Shown: positions 21,906-34,175 of the stretch, piece by piece
How the letters are laid out: every line of letters starts with the position of its first letter
Numbering within the stretch: position 1 is the stretch's first letter
Assembly (NCBI GenBank): GCA_014529385.2
Contig: CM043943.1
Span: 157,663,247-157,727,246 of the forward strand
Length of the DNA stretch: 64,000 nucleotides
Direction of reading: 5' to 3'
Source: Adiantum capillus-veneris
Lineage: Eukaryota > Streptophyta > Polypodiopsida > Polypodiales > Pteridaceae
Notes under the pieces: generated by a model
The model's input: only the letters and a program-made list of their open reading frames with translations
Database searches by the model: none
Told to the model about the DNA's origin: nothing
Position numbers and translations under genes: made by a program

Positions 21906-23422
21906 GATTTTATTTGTTAGCCTTTGCATAGTGGATACGTAGCTTGGACTTGATAAGAAATAGGTTTACTCACAAAAACAACCAGATTGAAGTTAGGAGC
22001 ACAAGTTGAAAAAAATGCTTGAAAGCATAATTTGAAAAAAAATTCAATTAATAAATGCTCAAGAGATAATCCATGGCTACTATTACCAAAGAGAAATAGC
22101 CTTTATAAGGCTATGCAAGTAATGTGATGTCTATAAAAAGTTTTTTGTTGATATAGGTGTTAATATTGATACATTTAAGTGCATTTATATGTATATATGT
22201 ATGTGCTTTTGGTTGGAATATGTAAGCAAAAAATACTAGTCTACACATAATAAATGTTTAAAAATTACTTGTGTGGATTTATTCAATTTTAGTGGATATA
22301 GTAAATCTAGTCTTGATGCTAAGAATCATTACAATCCCAATTAAAATGTTGTATTGGCTCCATTTTAAAAAGCCATTCAAGCACCCTAGCAACTGATAGT
22401 GTGATGCACAAACAATCTATTGGCCTTAATTTTAAAAAAGCGACAAAAATAGATGACTAGGACAAATGACTAGGTATCAGTTTTTGTGATTACATCCAAA
22501 TTGACATGGTTGAAGGTTGAAGCACATTGTTGTAGGATCATCTAGATTAAGGTACCATTTTTTGTATGCTCAAAGGAAATACTAGTAGAAGATCTCTTCT
22601 GATATGCCTTTCTTGGTAGCATGCATGCTACCAAGTAAGTGAGGAACATAGACTAAAATGATCATTAAAATTATGCATGAGTACTACCATGCATATTCTA
22701 TCATAGTAAGTGGCTAATGTATGACCTTATAGTTTGTTATATGTCACATGGTGTGCCTATTTGACTTGAACCCTTGACTTGAACCCAGAACCTGCAAAGT
22801 ATATCTTGTACATCTACATCGGTAATAGGCATCAATGACATGATGTCATAAGACAAATAGATAAACACAAGCCAACATAAGAAAAGGTGATACAAGATGA
22901 GATACCAAGCATGGTTTATCAAAGACAAATTTCATTGTCTTCATTGTTGCTTATACTCATTTGAATTACACACATGCTTGTTTGAAGGCTCTTGCAGCCA
23001 TCAAATATTCACAACAAACAAGCACAAGGTTGGTGACTCTATAAGACATAAGACATGAATGTTCTTTCAAAGTATTAAAAAGAATAATGATGTACTCTTA
23101 GTAGCATAGTACATAGAACCTAAGAAAATTATTTGGAGAAAAAACTAAATATAAAATAAAAAATCACCAGGACGTTTGGAAGTGATCTATAGCTTTAGCA
23201 TGACTCTCATGTCAAAATGCACATATTTAAGAGTAGACAACCTCATCTTCAAAATCATCCCTGATTTTTCTACTACCACAAGAAATTCTCCATGTCATGT
23301 TTTTGGTTTTAATAGACATTCGGTGCACAACACATCAACAAACCCATAGCCAAACCCAAACAAGATAGGAGCACTAGCTAGTTGTAGGATGCGAACTAGG
23401 ACGCAAGAGAGATTTTGTCACA
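21906..23422. other. No recognisable gene
   Basis: A/T-rich. A duplicated 'cttgacttgaaccca' (22774-22795) and a palindromic 'tagcatgcatgcta' (22618-22631) are the only local structures I noticed. Confidence 0.5.
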
Positions 23423-23670
23423 ACCAAGAGGAGGTGCAACAAAACGCACACAAAAAATCTCACACAAAGGCATACACCAAATGAAGTAAGAGAGAGCTAG
23501 AGCAAAGGGAAGAGAGGGAGATGTGGAATGGAGTTTGTACAAATACCAAGAGGAGGTCCAACAAAACGCACACAAGAAATATAACACAAAGAAAGGCACA
23601 CACCAAATGGAGCAAGAGAGACCTAGAGCAATGGGAAGAGAGGGAGAAATGGAATGAAGTTTGTGCAAAT
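23423..23670 (+). repeat. Tandem duplication of a ~124-bp unit
   Basis: Units 23423-23544 and 23545-23670 both start accaagaggaggt and share 'caacaaaacgcacacaa' and 'gggaagagagggaga'. They differ by several substitutions and small indels. Confidence 0.85.
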
Positions 23671-24386
23671 ATCTGATTGTTGACAACTTGCAAGGTAAGG
23701 ATGGATACTATCCCACTATCCCGGAGCTTGCATAAACTAAACCATTAGTGAATGGTAAACAGTGCTAGCACACACACACACACTGTCTTAGGGTGTGGGA
23801 AACCTCTCACCACAAAACCCTCTTACAATGAACAAGAAACTTGCCAATGAAAACACACTAACCACTTCTCAAACAAGCTCAAATGATGGAACTTAAAGGA
23901 TACAAGTCACCTTGCATTCACCAAACACGTGGCACAAGTGGAAGGGCAAAGACTCTAGAACAAACACATGCCTTTGAAGCACCAAAACCTCAATTTGTTG
24001 AAAATGGAAGAGCATATACAATAGTGGTTTTAGATAGAGCACTCACACTCTCTCACTTTGCAATGTGTAGCGACAAATCGTCTCTCACACAAGTGTGAAG
24101 CTCACAAGATTATGATTACACCTAAATCTCTCCTTGTGTAAAGAGTATTGGGGTGCTTGTGAGATGTTGGAGATGACTTACAAAAAGGAGAGGGAGAGGG
24201 GGCTATTTATAGGTTGGAGACATCTCATTAAGATTATTGGAATCCTAATTTACAAGCTAACAAATCAAGATTATGATTTTTTTTAATATCAAAACATTGC
24301 GGGGCTTTTTTGTCTGTTTGAATCATGGATGTGGGCTCAAAAGAGAGCATTATTGATGGTAGATAAGATGAAAGTAGAGTTTTAAG

Positions 24387-24438
<52 letters not shown>

Positions 24439-25361
24439 CTTACTATGCACATGTCTTGAGGTGAGGTGTAGTCTTTTATGGTTAGGTCAATGGCTATTTT
24501 GTGTTAGTATCTTAGTGGCTAGTGTTAGTAATCACTAAAAAGTAATGATATATTTACAATGGGTAGAATGAGGTGGATGGTTGAGGTAAGATGGTTGAAT
24601 GAAGTGAGGAAATCCTTGTGTTGGTGAAGCTTGAAGAAGTTTTGGACTTACTTGTGTAGGTTCTCAAAATGACTCTCGATCCTCTTCTTCTTCTTCTTCT
24701 CTTCCTTATGCCACTGCCACCAAGGTTGATTATCGCGATGAAAATGGCATTTTGGTTGATGAGATCTCTTAGCTTTCAGAGGTTAAGCATGGTTTACATG
24801 CTGAATTTTATGTATATAGAGAAGGGGTAAGATGAAATTGTACTTTGGAAGCAATAGAGAGAGGCATAGAGATGGTGTATGTACATGTAGAGCTCATATG
24901 AGAGCTATGGAAGTAAGAGGAGAGGTTAATGGTGAAGAAGGTGAGAGAAACCAAAAGGTGTAAGTTTGAGTGAGGGATTGAGAGGAATGAGTATGTGTGT
25001 GTGTGTGTGTAGAAGTGTGGAAACAGGTGAGAGAAGACTATGGGCTACTTGTGAGAAAAGTGGGCAGATTGGGATTCACTCAAAAAATCCTATCTCACCT
25101 GTGGTAGCTCCAAAAATTACCAAAATGTTTGAGATGATTATTCAGCTCTTGGTTCACATTTTTACTTTTCTCCACCGCTTCAAATTTGGAGTGGAGATGG
25201 ATATAAAAAGTCCCACCAAAATGCCTATATTTCTTCACAAAATAGTCTTCAGTGGCCCCCCTTTTGTTGAGTTTGCATACGGATCCAAAGGTCAGCCCCT
25301 CCTTGCATAAGAGCACGGGCTAGTATATATAAACAATTCTTGGAATCTAGAATAGTGTGAG

Positions 25362-25405
<44 letters not shown>

Positions 25406-25989
25406 AAAATATGAAAATATAGGGAATTAATTGAAGAGGGCTCTCATTTTTTTTTAGTGATGTATATTTATTTACAAGAGGTAAGGAAAAATACCTATAG
25501 AAAATAGGAATTTAAGGAAAGACAATGACTGATGGTGGAAGGTATTTTTTTGAGGTTTTCCTTGGAGTGGATTCACACCAAAAATAAAAGAAGCTTGCAT
25601 GAAAATATTTCTATATGGAATAAAGAATATGCAAAATGGTAAGAAAAATTGTGGTAATGGTGAGTCAATGTACATAGCATACATAGGCAAATAACACACA
25701 CCTAAGTAGAAATATTTAAATAAATACCAAAATAATTATGAAAAATCCTTATATTTAGGCCCAATATAGAATGAAATATTTTACACACAAATGGGCCATA
25801 ATATATATATATTTATTTATGCATTTACTTTTTTGGCTCAACTAACCTAATGACTAGCTAGCTGAGGGTTTTAAGGAGATATGGGAAAAGTCCCCTAACT
25901 CACACATGCCTATGTACAATGAAAATGTAGGGATAGCCACAGTGTTTGAGTGATTTTGATAGGGTGAGGTAGCTCACTATGGCAATTTT
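23671..25989. other. No recognisable gene; (GA)n and (TA)n
   Basis: (GA)n lies at about 24389-24430 and (TA)n at about 25363-25400. A small block at 24672-24770 (poly-Ser then TKVDYRDENGILVDEIS) reads like protein, but I cannot place it. Confidence 0.4.
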
Positions 25990-26319
25990 AGATAGCCAAA
26001 AAATGGCTATCAGTGTCTACCCTACTACACCCTCCCATGGAAACCTATCTTGTGTCACTAGTTTCTTGCCACTTTGTGGGGTCCTCTCCCACAGCTACTA
26101 ATTACTTGAACTGACAATAACTCCATGATTGTGAAGCCTCGGATTCTAGTCAATAGGAAGTTTTATCAATCATTTGTTGTAGCCATTCGGTTTTGCAAAA
26201 AATGGGAACAACAAATTCGGCCAAAAATGTTGGCTCCCTTTGGATATGCTTGTCCTCTTAATTCCTTTCCATTGCATTTACCTTGTAATTCTTTCAATGG
26301 CTTAAGCAGCTATTACATG
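25990..26319 (-). mobile_element. Ty1/copia fragment A, part 1 (3' side of pol)
   Basis: It is nearly identical to 51975-52273 of copia fragment B ('acaccctccc', 'cctatcttgtgtcactag', 'aataactccatgattgtg', 'gcttaagcagctattacatg'). It ends exactly at 26319, where the gypsy LTR begins; the homology resumes at 32353. It is therefore one copia fragment cut by the gypsy insertion. Confidence 0.8.
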
Positions 26320-27021
26320 TGTAATGGAAATGGCCTATGAACTTTGAGAATAGCAGAATTAGAGTGGGTATTTTTGTGAGACTACTTTGAGAACATAGAG
26401 GATAAACTTAATTAGCAGTAGCAACATAACCACAATACTTAATTAACTTGGCATGAACAATATTTTTGCAAGAGAGAGAGAGAGTTTAGAGAAAATGACA
26501 ATAGTTGAGGACCGGATTTATGTGGAGCCGGTCCCCCCTCAAATAGGATTTTGTATTATAGATTCTCCATCAAGAGAGAGAGTTGGTAGAATAGAATATT
26601 TGTGTTTCTTGTGACCTATGTGATGGAATGAAGATGGGAAGCTTCATGCATCATGAGCATAACATAGACTTTGTAAAAAACATTAACCATCCCGGCCTTA
26701 GTCCCAAGGCCTCAGTACCAAGGCCTCAGTCCCAAGGCTGCAAACACCTTCAAAACTAGAGAGAGCTACCGAGGAATGAGGGTAGGGAAGAGGAAGAAGA
26801 AATATTCATAGGAGAAAGAGATAGTTTATCACTCATCATCACTCTTCTTGCTTAGCATACATAGTAGCATAGTAATGAAGATGGAGAAGATGGAAAGCTT
26901 AAGCATTGAGCATGGCTCTCGGTTGGATTTACATTCCATAGCCAAGAGTGTTGGTGTAAGCTCTCAACTTCTCTACAAGTTTGAAGAAGGAGATGGAGCT
27001 CTTGAACTTTGCAACTCAAAC

Positions 27022-27090
<69 letters not shown>

Positions 27091-27963
27091 TGGGAGAGTA
27101 TACCCCCCAAGCTAGCCCACTCCTTGCTTTGGTCGACCCCCTCTTCTTGCACTAGCTTGCACTTGATTGGACCTCCTCAAGCTTGGCCAATCACATGCTT
27201 AGTGCATATCAAGCAACAAGGGTAGCCTTGGGACAAGTGTCCCCCTTTCCCCTTTGAGGGAGAGGACTTGATAAATGCATACATAATTAATTAAATGAGC
27301 TAAATTTTCATTGGACCCCTTGGGAGGCTAACCAATAGGCTTTAGGCACACCATGAGGGCAACATGAAGAAGAACTTGACAAGTGTCCTAGTTGCTTTCT
27401 TTGTACCAAGCTTGCCTTGTGTGAGGGTTTGTGTGTTTTCTCTCTAGCTCCTACAAAGAGGGATTGCCCCCTCATGAGTAGGGATGTGATTTGAATTTTT
27501 GAACACCTTAACCCCTCAAGCACCTTAGTCATGGAGCACCTTAGCACCTTAGTCATTAAGCACCTCAAGCACCTTAAGCACCTTAGTCAGCAAGCACAAC
27601 AGGCACCTCAAGCACCTTAGTCAGGAAGCACCTCAAGCACATTAGTCAGCAAGCACGTCAAGCTTGGGCCGGGTTCCCACCTCAAGATCAAACCTATCTT
27701 GCCTAAGGTCAAAGGACTTTCAACACTAACCTTTGGAGGTCTTTAATGAAGCTAACCCTAAGGTCTTTAAGCTCCATTAGCTAGCCTTGCTCTTTGACAT
27801 ACCATCTCTCATTTGGACCCCTTTATCATTGGCCCCGTGTTCAGATAGATCTGTAAGCACGTGTCTATATTCTAATCCTTCTTCTCGTTTATTCTCCCAC
27901 ATTAAAGGATCAGTTTAATATGAGAAAATTATTTGGGTAGGTTAGATATTAGATTTTATGACA
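26320..27963 (-). repeat. 3' LTR of the gypsy element (1,644 bp)
   Basis: On the minus strand it begins TGTCATAAAATC (27963) and ends ..CCATTACA (26320), giving TG...CA ends. It contains a (GA)n run at 27026-27090 and arrays of 'cacctcaagcacctta'-like words at 27510-27660. The homologous 5' copy is truncated; a solo copy lies at 15672-17198. Confidence 0.8.
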
Positions 27964-27977
27964 TTACCTCTCTCTTG
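27964..27977 (-). other. Polypurine tract of the gypsy element
   Basis: Minus-strand caagagagaggtaa lies directly before the LTR start TGTCAT. A near-identical tract lies before the LTR start at 3374. Confidence 0.75.
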
Positions 27978-28325
27978 AAATCATGGTTGTCCTCTACTAT
28001 GAGGTAGAAGAGATAAAGCCTTAGTCATTAGTCAATATTTCTTAGTGGGTAAAGGATCCCTTTTTACCCTATGACATCATTTCAAGATGGATGACTAATC
28101 CATTTGGTGCTTGGGAGACGTAGCTACCGCAAGCATGTCTGCTCTTTAGTCCATTTCATTCTCCCTAGTAGAGTGACAAATTCTACTTGGTGCTTGAGAG
28201 ACGTCGTCATCACAAACATGATTCTAAGCATGCATGCTACTTAACTTTGTGCACAATAAAAAGAGAATTAGTCTTATAAGACAAAAACAATGATCATTTA
28301 AAAGAAACATGTACATTTTCTTACT

Positions 28326-28433
28326 CTAATGTAGCATTGTAGCTTTGACAGGGTTCATACTATCCTTAAGCTGTATTCCTTGCATCCATCTAGCATCTTC
28401 AAAAGGATATTTCTTGAACTTAATAAGATACCA
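28326..28433 (-). pseudogene. Chromodomain end of a gypsy integrase
   Basis: The minus strand reads WYLIKFKKYPFEDARWMQ and so on to a natural stop at 28326. The pattern YLIKWKxxPxxxATWE is typical of the chromodomain at the C-terminus of plant chromovirus integrases, which steers insertion to particular chromatin. The start of the domain and all of RNase H and integrase are absent: the sequence passes from RT (28495) to this tail within about 60 bp. Confidence 0.6.
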
Positions 28434-28494
28434 TCAGATAATCTTACCATTTGACTAAGTATTGAATCTCTTGAAGAAAAAATTCACTTTTCTT

Positions 28495-29050
28495 TTAATT
28501 GATAAAAAGCTTGTTCTCCCTCAATGCTTGAAAAACCATATGGAGATGTTGCTTGTATCCCTCCAAGGACTTGGAGTAGATGATGATATCATCAAGGACA
28601 CTTCGGTGAATTTGCGGGATTTTCTCCATTGAATGATTGAATGTGGCTGGTGCATTAGCCAATCCAAAATCCATGACTAGATATTTATAAAGACCAAACG
28701 TTGTACAAAACGCGGTCGTTAGAATATCTTCATTCACTATCCTTATTTGATGGTAGACACTTTTAAGGTCAATCCTACTAAAGTAGGTAGATCCTTGTAG
28801 CTTATCAAACAGATCTTCTAACTGAGGTACGGGAAATCTGTTTTTGATAATGATATGATTTAGTGGTCGATAGTCCACATACATGCGATATGTACCATCT
28901 TTCTTTTGTACTAAAAGGATTGGAGAACAAAAGGGAGAGGAGCTAGGCCTCACCATCCCTTTGTCTATCAATTCTTGTACTTGCCTCATGATCTCCTCTT
29001 GTTGAGCTTGGGAAACTCGATAAGGAGGCTTGTTAGGTGGTGAGCTCCTT
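28495..29050 (-). pseudogene. Gypsy reverse transcriptase, N-terminal ~180 residues
   Basis: From about 29050 the minus strand gives PPNKPPYRVS and AQQEEIMRQVQELIDKGMV, then SPILLVQKKDG, RMYVDYRPLN, FSRIDLKSVYHQI, TAFCTTFGLYKYLVMDFGL and the catalytic-centre region SVLDDIIIYS, ending KLFIN. These are the ordered RT blocks of Ty3/gypsy pol. Normally the centre is Y-x-D-D; here Tyr is replaced by Val, and 'FGLxNAPATF' has FGLANAPATF. Another frame overlaps the junction with the upstream protease region, so a frameshift lies near 29050. The rest of RT is deleted. Confidence 0.9.
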
Positions 29051-29639
29051 GGTAGGAGCTCAATTCAATGGTCATCATCCCCTTGTTTTGGAGGTAAGTC
29101 CATAGGGATATCATCGATGAACCATCTTGGAATCCTTTTAGAAAATTAGACAAGTCTAACTCTTCTTGATTCCTACCATTTACATTTGATGAAACATTAG
29201 GACCTTTTAGGGACTCTTTGACAAAAATCATGTACGTAGAAACTGAGCTTTTCATTGATTTGTTAAAATCAAGAGAATTTACAAGTGGTACAAGTGGTAT
29301 AGTATGACCAAACTCACTAGCATCTATATACATGCTCGTTTCCATGTAGGTGAAGTAGATTTTCCTTTCAGGGAACTTCATGTTGGCAGCCATGCGGTTG
29401 AACCATGGTGCCCCTAGGATAGCATTCTCATGTTGGAGAGGAGAGATAAAAAAGTCTTCTTTGTCAATGTAGCTTTGGACATGAAGCCTCAACTTCTCAA
29501 TCAAGGGAGTAACGGAGACTTGTTGTCCCTTGAAAACTGTATCAGCAGTTATAGTATCTCCCATCTCAAAAGCTTGAATGCCCAACTTGGTGGCCAACTC
29601 CATTGATATGAAGTTGTGAGTAGAGTCAGGGTCAAACAA
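29050..29639 (-). pseudogene. Gypsy aspartic protease (retropepsin-like) region
   Basis: The frame begins MFDPDSTHNFIS, the place of the LxDSGSTHNFIS active-site motif of plant gypsy proteases. The catalytic Asp is kept, but Ser-Gly is replaced by Pro-Asp. ILGAPWFNRMAANM near residue 95 corresponds to the ILGMPWL element of the family. The frame loses pol homology around residue 170 by frameshift. The protease would cut Gag-Pol; the altered motif suggests it is inactive. Confidence 0.75.
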
Positions 29640-29659
29640 GATAAGGGAATCATGCTCCC

Positions 29660-31109
29660 TTACCTTTCACCAAGCGTAGGAGAGAGGTGATCCTTTGAAA
29701 TGAGCATCCTCTTTTGGAGCTTTGATAGTGGAAGCTCTAGGAGAGTCTCATTGCAGGCATTTCTCTTGGGGCAAGAACGATAGCCATGTCCTTGCTCCCC
29801 ACACTTAAAACATTTGTGGTCCTTACGAAAAGCTTCAAGCTCTTTAGAAGAGAGTTTATTTTTACCTTTGTAAACTCCCTTCTCCTTGGACTGATTGTAG
29901 TTGTTTTTGTTATTGGAATTACCTTGGGAAGAATTTTGGGCATTGGTTTTCCCCTTTGCATCACTTTTGTCTTTTCTTTCCATGGGCTTGACATTCCTTC
30001 TAGACCCTTTTTGGAAATTGATGCATGAAGCAACCACAGTGTGGTGGATTACTTCAGTGTGATAGAACCATGCCGTTGGGAGTTGACGTAGTCTGCCATC
30101 TCTTCAGGTAATCCCACACAAAATTTTTGCTTTTTCTCGGCAAAGTCTATCTTTTTAAAGACAACAGCTTTGAGATGTAAATTCAAAAAATTTCCACATA
30201 TTTGTGGATGGACTCATGGGAGAGAAGCTTCAAACTCCACCATTCGGTAAGCACTTTGTCCTTTGCATCGCTTTGCAAGGAATTGCTTCATGGTGGAAAC
30301 TTGTAGAATTTTCCATGTCTCTGGGGCCTCACCATTTCCATGAAGGCTAGCCCACCATTGACAAGCAGACTTCTAGAAGTACACAGCTACATGGTGTAGC
30401 TTGGAGGACTCCGTGAAGCCCTTGTCTCCAAAGGCCGCATCAAATTGCTGGATGAAGGCCAATACTTTGTCAGTGGCACCAAAGGTGCCATCATAGGTGA
30501 GGAAAGAGATACTCTTTCCTCCCTCTTTGAAATTCTTGAGATTTTGGGACCTTTGCCATGTAGGGTAAGATTTACAATGTCCTCCCCTCTTGTATTCTCT
30601 AGGAGAATAGCCATAACTTTCATAGAAAGGTGAAGAAGAAGGAGAAGAGGGTGAACTATTTCTTGCCCTTTCCTTCCTTTGTTACCTCTCTTCCCTTTTG
30701 GAGTGACAAGGAGAAGGAATGTAGGTTAATTGTTTCCTCTTGGGAGGAGTTGGCGACCATATAGACCGCCGTCTTTGTGGAGCCACATCTTCAGAGGAAC
30801 TTAGGGATTTGCTTCTTTCTTGTTGTTTGGATTCCTCATCTCTTATGGGAGAGAGTCTTCTTTTGGGGGTCTCATCAAGAGGCCTCCTAAGCTCTCTCTC
30901 CTCTTGGAGATGAAGGGAAATCCCATAAGCATGAAGTTATTTGGTAACGTCGGCTTACAAAGCAGGGTTGCCATAGCTTGCTGCAACCTAGTAGCAAGGT
31001 AATTAACAAACATGGGGGCATCATCATTAACACCTTCATGTGTAAAATCAAAGTTATCAATGTTCAGTCTACTCTCTTGGTTATTGTCAGCCATGCTAGT
31101 TAAACTCAT
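29660..31109 (-). pseudogene. Gypsy gag with one zinc knuckle, several frameshifts
   Basis: The start is probably the Met near 31094 (MADNNQESRLN). Separate open blocks follow at 30843-31109, 30387-30623 and 29660-30037. The last has a basic N-terminal part and CFKCGEQGHGYRSC, a perfect CX2CX4HX4C nucleic-acid-binding knuckle. The capsid part between them is readable only in pieces across frameshifts. Gag packages the RNA of the element. Confidence 0.8.
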
Positions 31110-31456
31110 GTTTAGATTACTTTGTGCTTTGGTACCCTTAAAACCCTTAGTTTCTACTCTTCTTTAGCTTTGAAAATCAGTTCTCAAGTAGCCACACCCG
31201 TGGTTTAGACATTGTTGATTGCAAAGACTAGTGGAGAGGGTCCAACATTGCTCAGTTGATTATGGTTCCTATTGAGATTGCTCGTAGCTCAATAATGGTT
31301 AAGCCAAAGGAAAGCCCCGAGAGGCTCCATTATTAAGACTATAGTTCCCAACGGTGTACCTCAAACTAATTCCTTCTCAACCAAGATAATAGATCCCTGT
31401 CCCACTTATCCTATTGCAATAAATAGGCCCAACCTTTCATGGACAACTTAAGGATC
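31110..31456 (-). other. Untranslated leader of the gypsy element, primer site lost
   Basis: It lies between the gag start and the truncated 5' LTR. No primer-binding sequence (neither TGGTATCAGA nor TGGCRCCG) is present at the LTR edge, consistent with deletion of the LTR's last part and the adjacent site. Confidence 0.5.
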
Positions 31457-32347
31457 ACTTTGCAACTCACACAATGAGAGTGTGTGTGTGTCTTTGGGAG
31501 AGTATACCCCCAAGCTAGCCCCCTCCTTGCTTCGGTCGACCCCCTCTTCTAGTACTAGCTTGCACTTGATTGGACCTCCTCAAGCTTGGTCAATCACATG
31601 CTTAATGCATATCAAGCAACAAGGGTAGCCTTGGGACAAGTGTCCCCCTTTCCCCTTTGAGAGAGAGGACTTGATAAATGCATACAAAATTAATTAAATT
31701 ATCATTGGACCCCTTGGAAGCTAACCAATAGGTTTTAGGCACACCATCAAGGCAACATGAAGAAGAACTTGACAAGTGTCCTAGTTGCTTTCTTTGTACC
31801 AAGCTTGCCATGTGTGAGGGTGTGTGTTGTCTCTCTAGCTCCTACAAAGAGGGATTGCCCCCTCATAAGTAGGGATGCGCTTTGACTTTTTGAACACCTA
31901 AACCCCTTAAGAACCTTAGTCATGGATCACCTTAGCACCTTAGCACCTTAGTCATTAAGCACCTCAATCACCTTAAGCACCTTAGTCAGCAAAGAACGAC
32001 AAGCACCTCAAGCACCTTAGCCAGCAAGCACGGCAAGGACCTCAAGCTTGGGTCGGGTTCCCACCTCAAGCTCAGTCCTAGATTTCCTAAGGTCAGAGGA
32101 CTTTTAACACTAACATTTGGAGGTCTTTAATGAAGATAACCCTAAGGTCTTTAAGCTCCATTAGCTAGCCTTACTCTTTTACAAACCATCTCTCATTTGG
32201 ACCCCTTTACCATTGGCCCCGTGTTCAGATAGATCTATAAGCAAATGCCTATATTGTAAACCTTGTTCCCATTTATTCTCCCACATTAAATGATCAGTTT
32301 AATATGAGAAGATCATTTGGGTAGGTTAGATATTAGAATTTATGACA
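31457..32347 (-). repeat. 5' LTR of the gypsy element, truncated (891 bp)
   Basis: It matches 27004-27963 of the 3' LTR from 'actttgcaactca' to TGACA at the right end. The (GA)n tract of the 3' LTR is replaced here by a short (GT)n. Many substitutions separate the copies, so the insertion is not recent. Confidence 0.8.
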
Positions 32348-34175
32348 ACAAGGCTATAGCATATGTTCCCGTCTTGTGTGCACTTTTTATGCGCATAACT
32401 AAAATTGAGGTAAAAATGTTGACTCCCTTTGGCACTACTCGTCCTCTTGACTCCTTTTGATTGCATTTCCCTTGAAATTCACTTCTTTCAAAAGCTTTAG
32501 TAAAAACTATGTAGTTGTAGCATACCTTCCCACATTGTGTATGCTTCATGGCACAAGACACTGTATTGTCTACTCATATAGTGATGTAAGAGCCTCAAAA
32601 TCTACTAGTTAAAATGAGGCATTCAAATCAGTCGCAAATTTAGTAATTTGTCCCTCATTTGGTCCACTAGGAAGCATGTCATCAACATAGAGAACAATGA
32701 TCAGAAGTACATGATCCGCAAGCTTGACATACAAATTACACTTAATTAGACACTTTTGAAAATTGTGTGCATCCAAATAAGAATGTATCTCTTCAAATCA
32801 AGTATTTGGAGATTTTTGTAAAATATACAAATTCTTTTACAACCTTCACAGATTGTTAGCTACTATCAAGTTGACGTACATTCCGACCATTCTCAGCTGT
32901 GAATTTACAAATGATATAAATGGCAATAATATGATGAGTGGGACTAAAAGACTCATTGGAGTCAATTTTTTTCTCTTGTGCATGGCCATTTGCCACAAAT
33001 CTAGCCTTATGTTTATCAACACTACCAGTCTGCTTGTGCTTCAACTTGAAAACCCACTTAATACAATCTTTTTGTTAAGGGGAGAAGTCACACAAAGACC
33101 ACACATAATTCTTCATAATTGCATGATATTCAGATTTCATTATACCTAAATATATTTTTAAATTTTTTGCTTCATCAAATGGCAAAGGTTCTTCCTCATT
33201 ATGTATACTAGACATAGCCAAAGCATAACAATCTAATGCATACGTGACATATTAAGAACTCAAAAAAGTATGACTAGATAGGGGCTAAACACTAGCCATT
33301 TTGTTGTACATCTAGCTTGGTCATTTTCATGCCTATCCCCATCAAGTATATCCTATACATATATATCAATAATTTGTTTCTTTGTAGCATCATTCAAAAG
33401 ATGCATAGGTCATACATGTTCTTCATTATGAATTACAACCGTACTCCCACCATTTATACAAGTAACAACATTTCTCTGAGCTCACATCTATCTACTTGGC
33501 ACATGTTAAGAAAGGCTAAATTGGAGCTTCCTTAAAAAATACATCTTGATTGATCAAGATACCCTAGGTTTGTGGATGATACAACCTGTAACCTTTTCTT
33601 TTGAGTTTTAACCAATGGAAGCATTTCACTACCTTATCATCATATTTTTGGTGATGTGGCTCAAGCATCAAATCATTGCAAGCAACCAAGGACATGTAAA
33701 TGACTACTAGGTGGCTTCTTGCAATCCCAATCTTCATACAAAGTGATATACTACAATGTTTTAGTGGATGATATCATATCATATTTTTCAAATCTTGCAA
33801 CGTAGAAAATTCAAAGAAAAATTACATATCAAATTTAGTGGATTATAATGGCATATCAAATTTTTGTTAGCATAGCAAACTAGCAAAATTTATAGGACCA
33901 AAATGTGCATACCAAAGTTTTGCATTTGGAATGCCCTTATATCAACAAATTATACATGTTTAATCTTACGCACATAAGTCGTAAGAATTGAGCTGATACA
34001 ACCTGAAAAACAAAGTGCTAGATGCCTCAATTGTATACACTTGTCATCCACAAACTTAACTACAGTATCAAATTTACTATTCAAATATAGACAAAAGATT
34101 CCTCTTTATTTCATGTATGCATAAAGCATCAAGATGTGTATTTTTACCTAAATCAATAAGCATATTATTTAATCC
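32348..34175 (-). mobile_element. Ty1/copia fragment A, part 2 (RT and integrase pieces)
   Basis: The minus strand gives YVDD at 32678-32689 (catalytic centre), then, upstream in the element (32856-33044), GSVDKHKARFVANG, ESFSPTHHI and AENGRNVRQLD. These are the ordered N-terminal RT blocks of copia pol (GSVxRYKARLVAKG, ETFSPVxK, xNGWxVxQLD). Around 33560-33680 lies the copia integrase end (HHQKYDDK, KGYRLYHPQTYGIL). Many stops break it. It is collinear with 52274-54120 of fragment B and stops at 34175. Confidence 0.85.

Larger units (their letters stand above)
26320..32347 (-). mobile_element. Ty3/gypsy chromovirus-type element, 6,028 bp, internally deleted
   Basis: The minus-strand order is a 5'-LTR fragment (32347-31457), leader, gag remnants (31109-29660), protease region (29639-29050), RT part (29050-28495), chromodomain end (28433-28326), purine tract and 3' LTR (27963-26320). 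The flanking 5-bp repeats are ACATG (26315-26319) and ACAAG (32348-32352), one mismatch. The empty site is seen in copia fragment B as acatggct at 52274-52281. The 5' LTR has lost its last ~690 bp together with the primer-binding site. RNase H, integrase and most of RT are deleted, so the element cannot move on its own. Confidence 0.85.
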
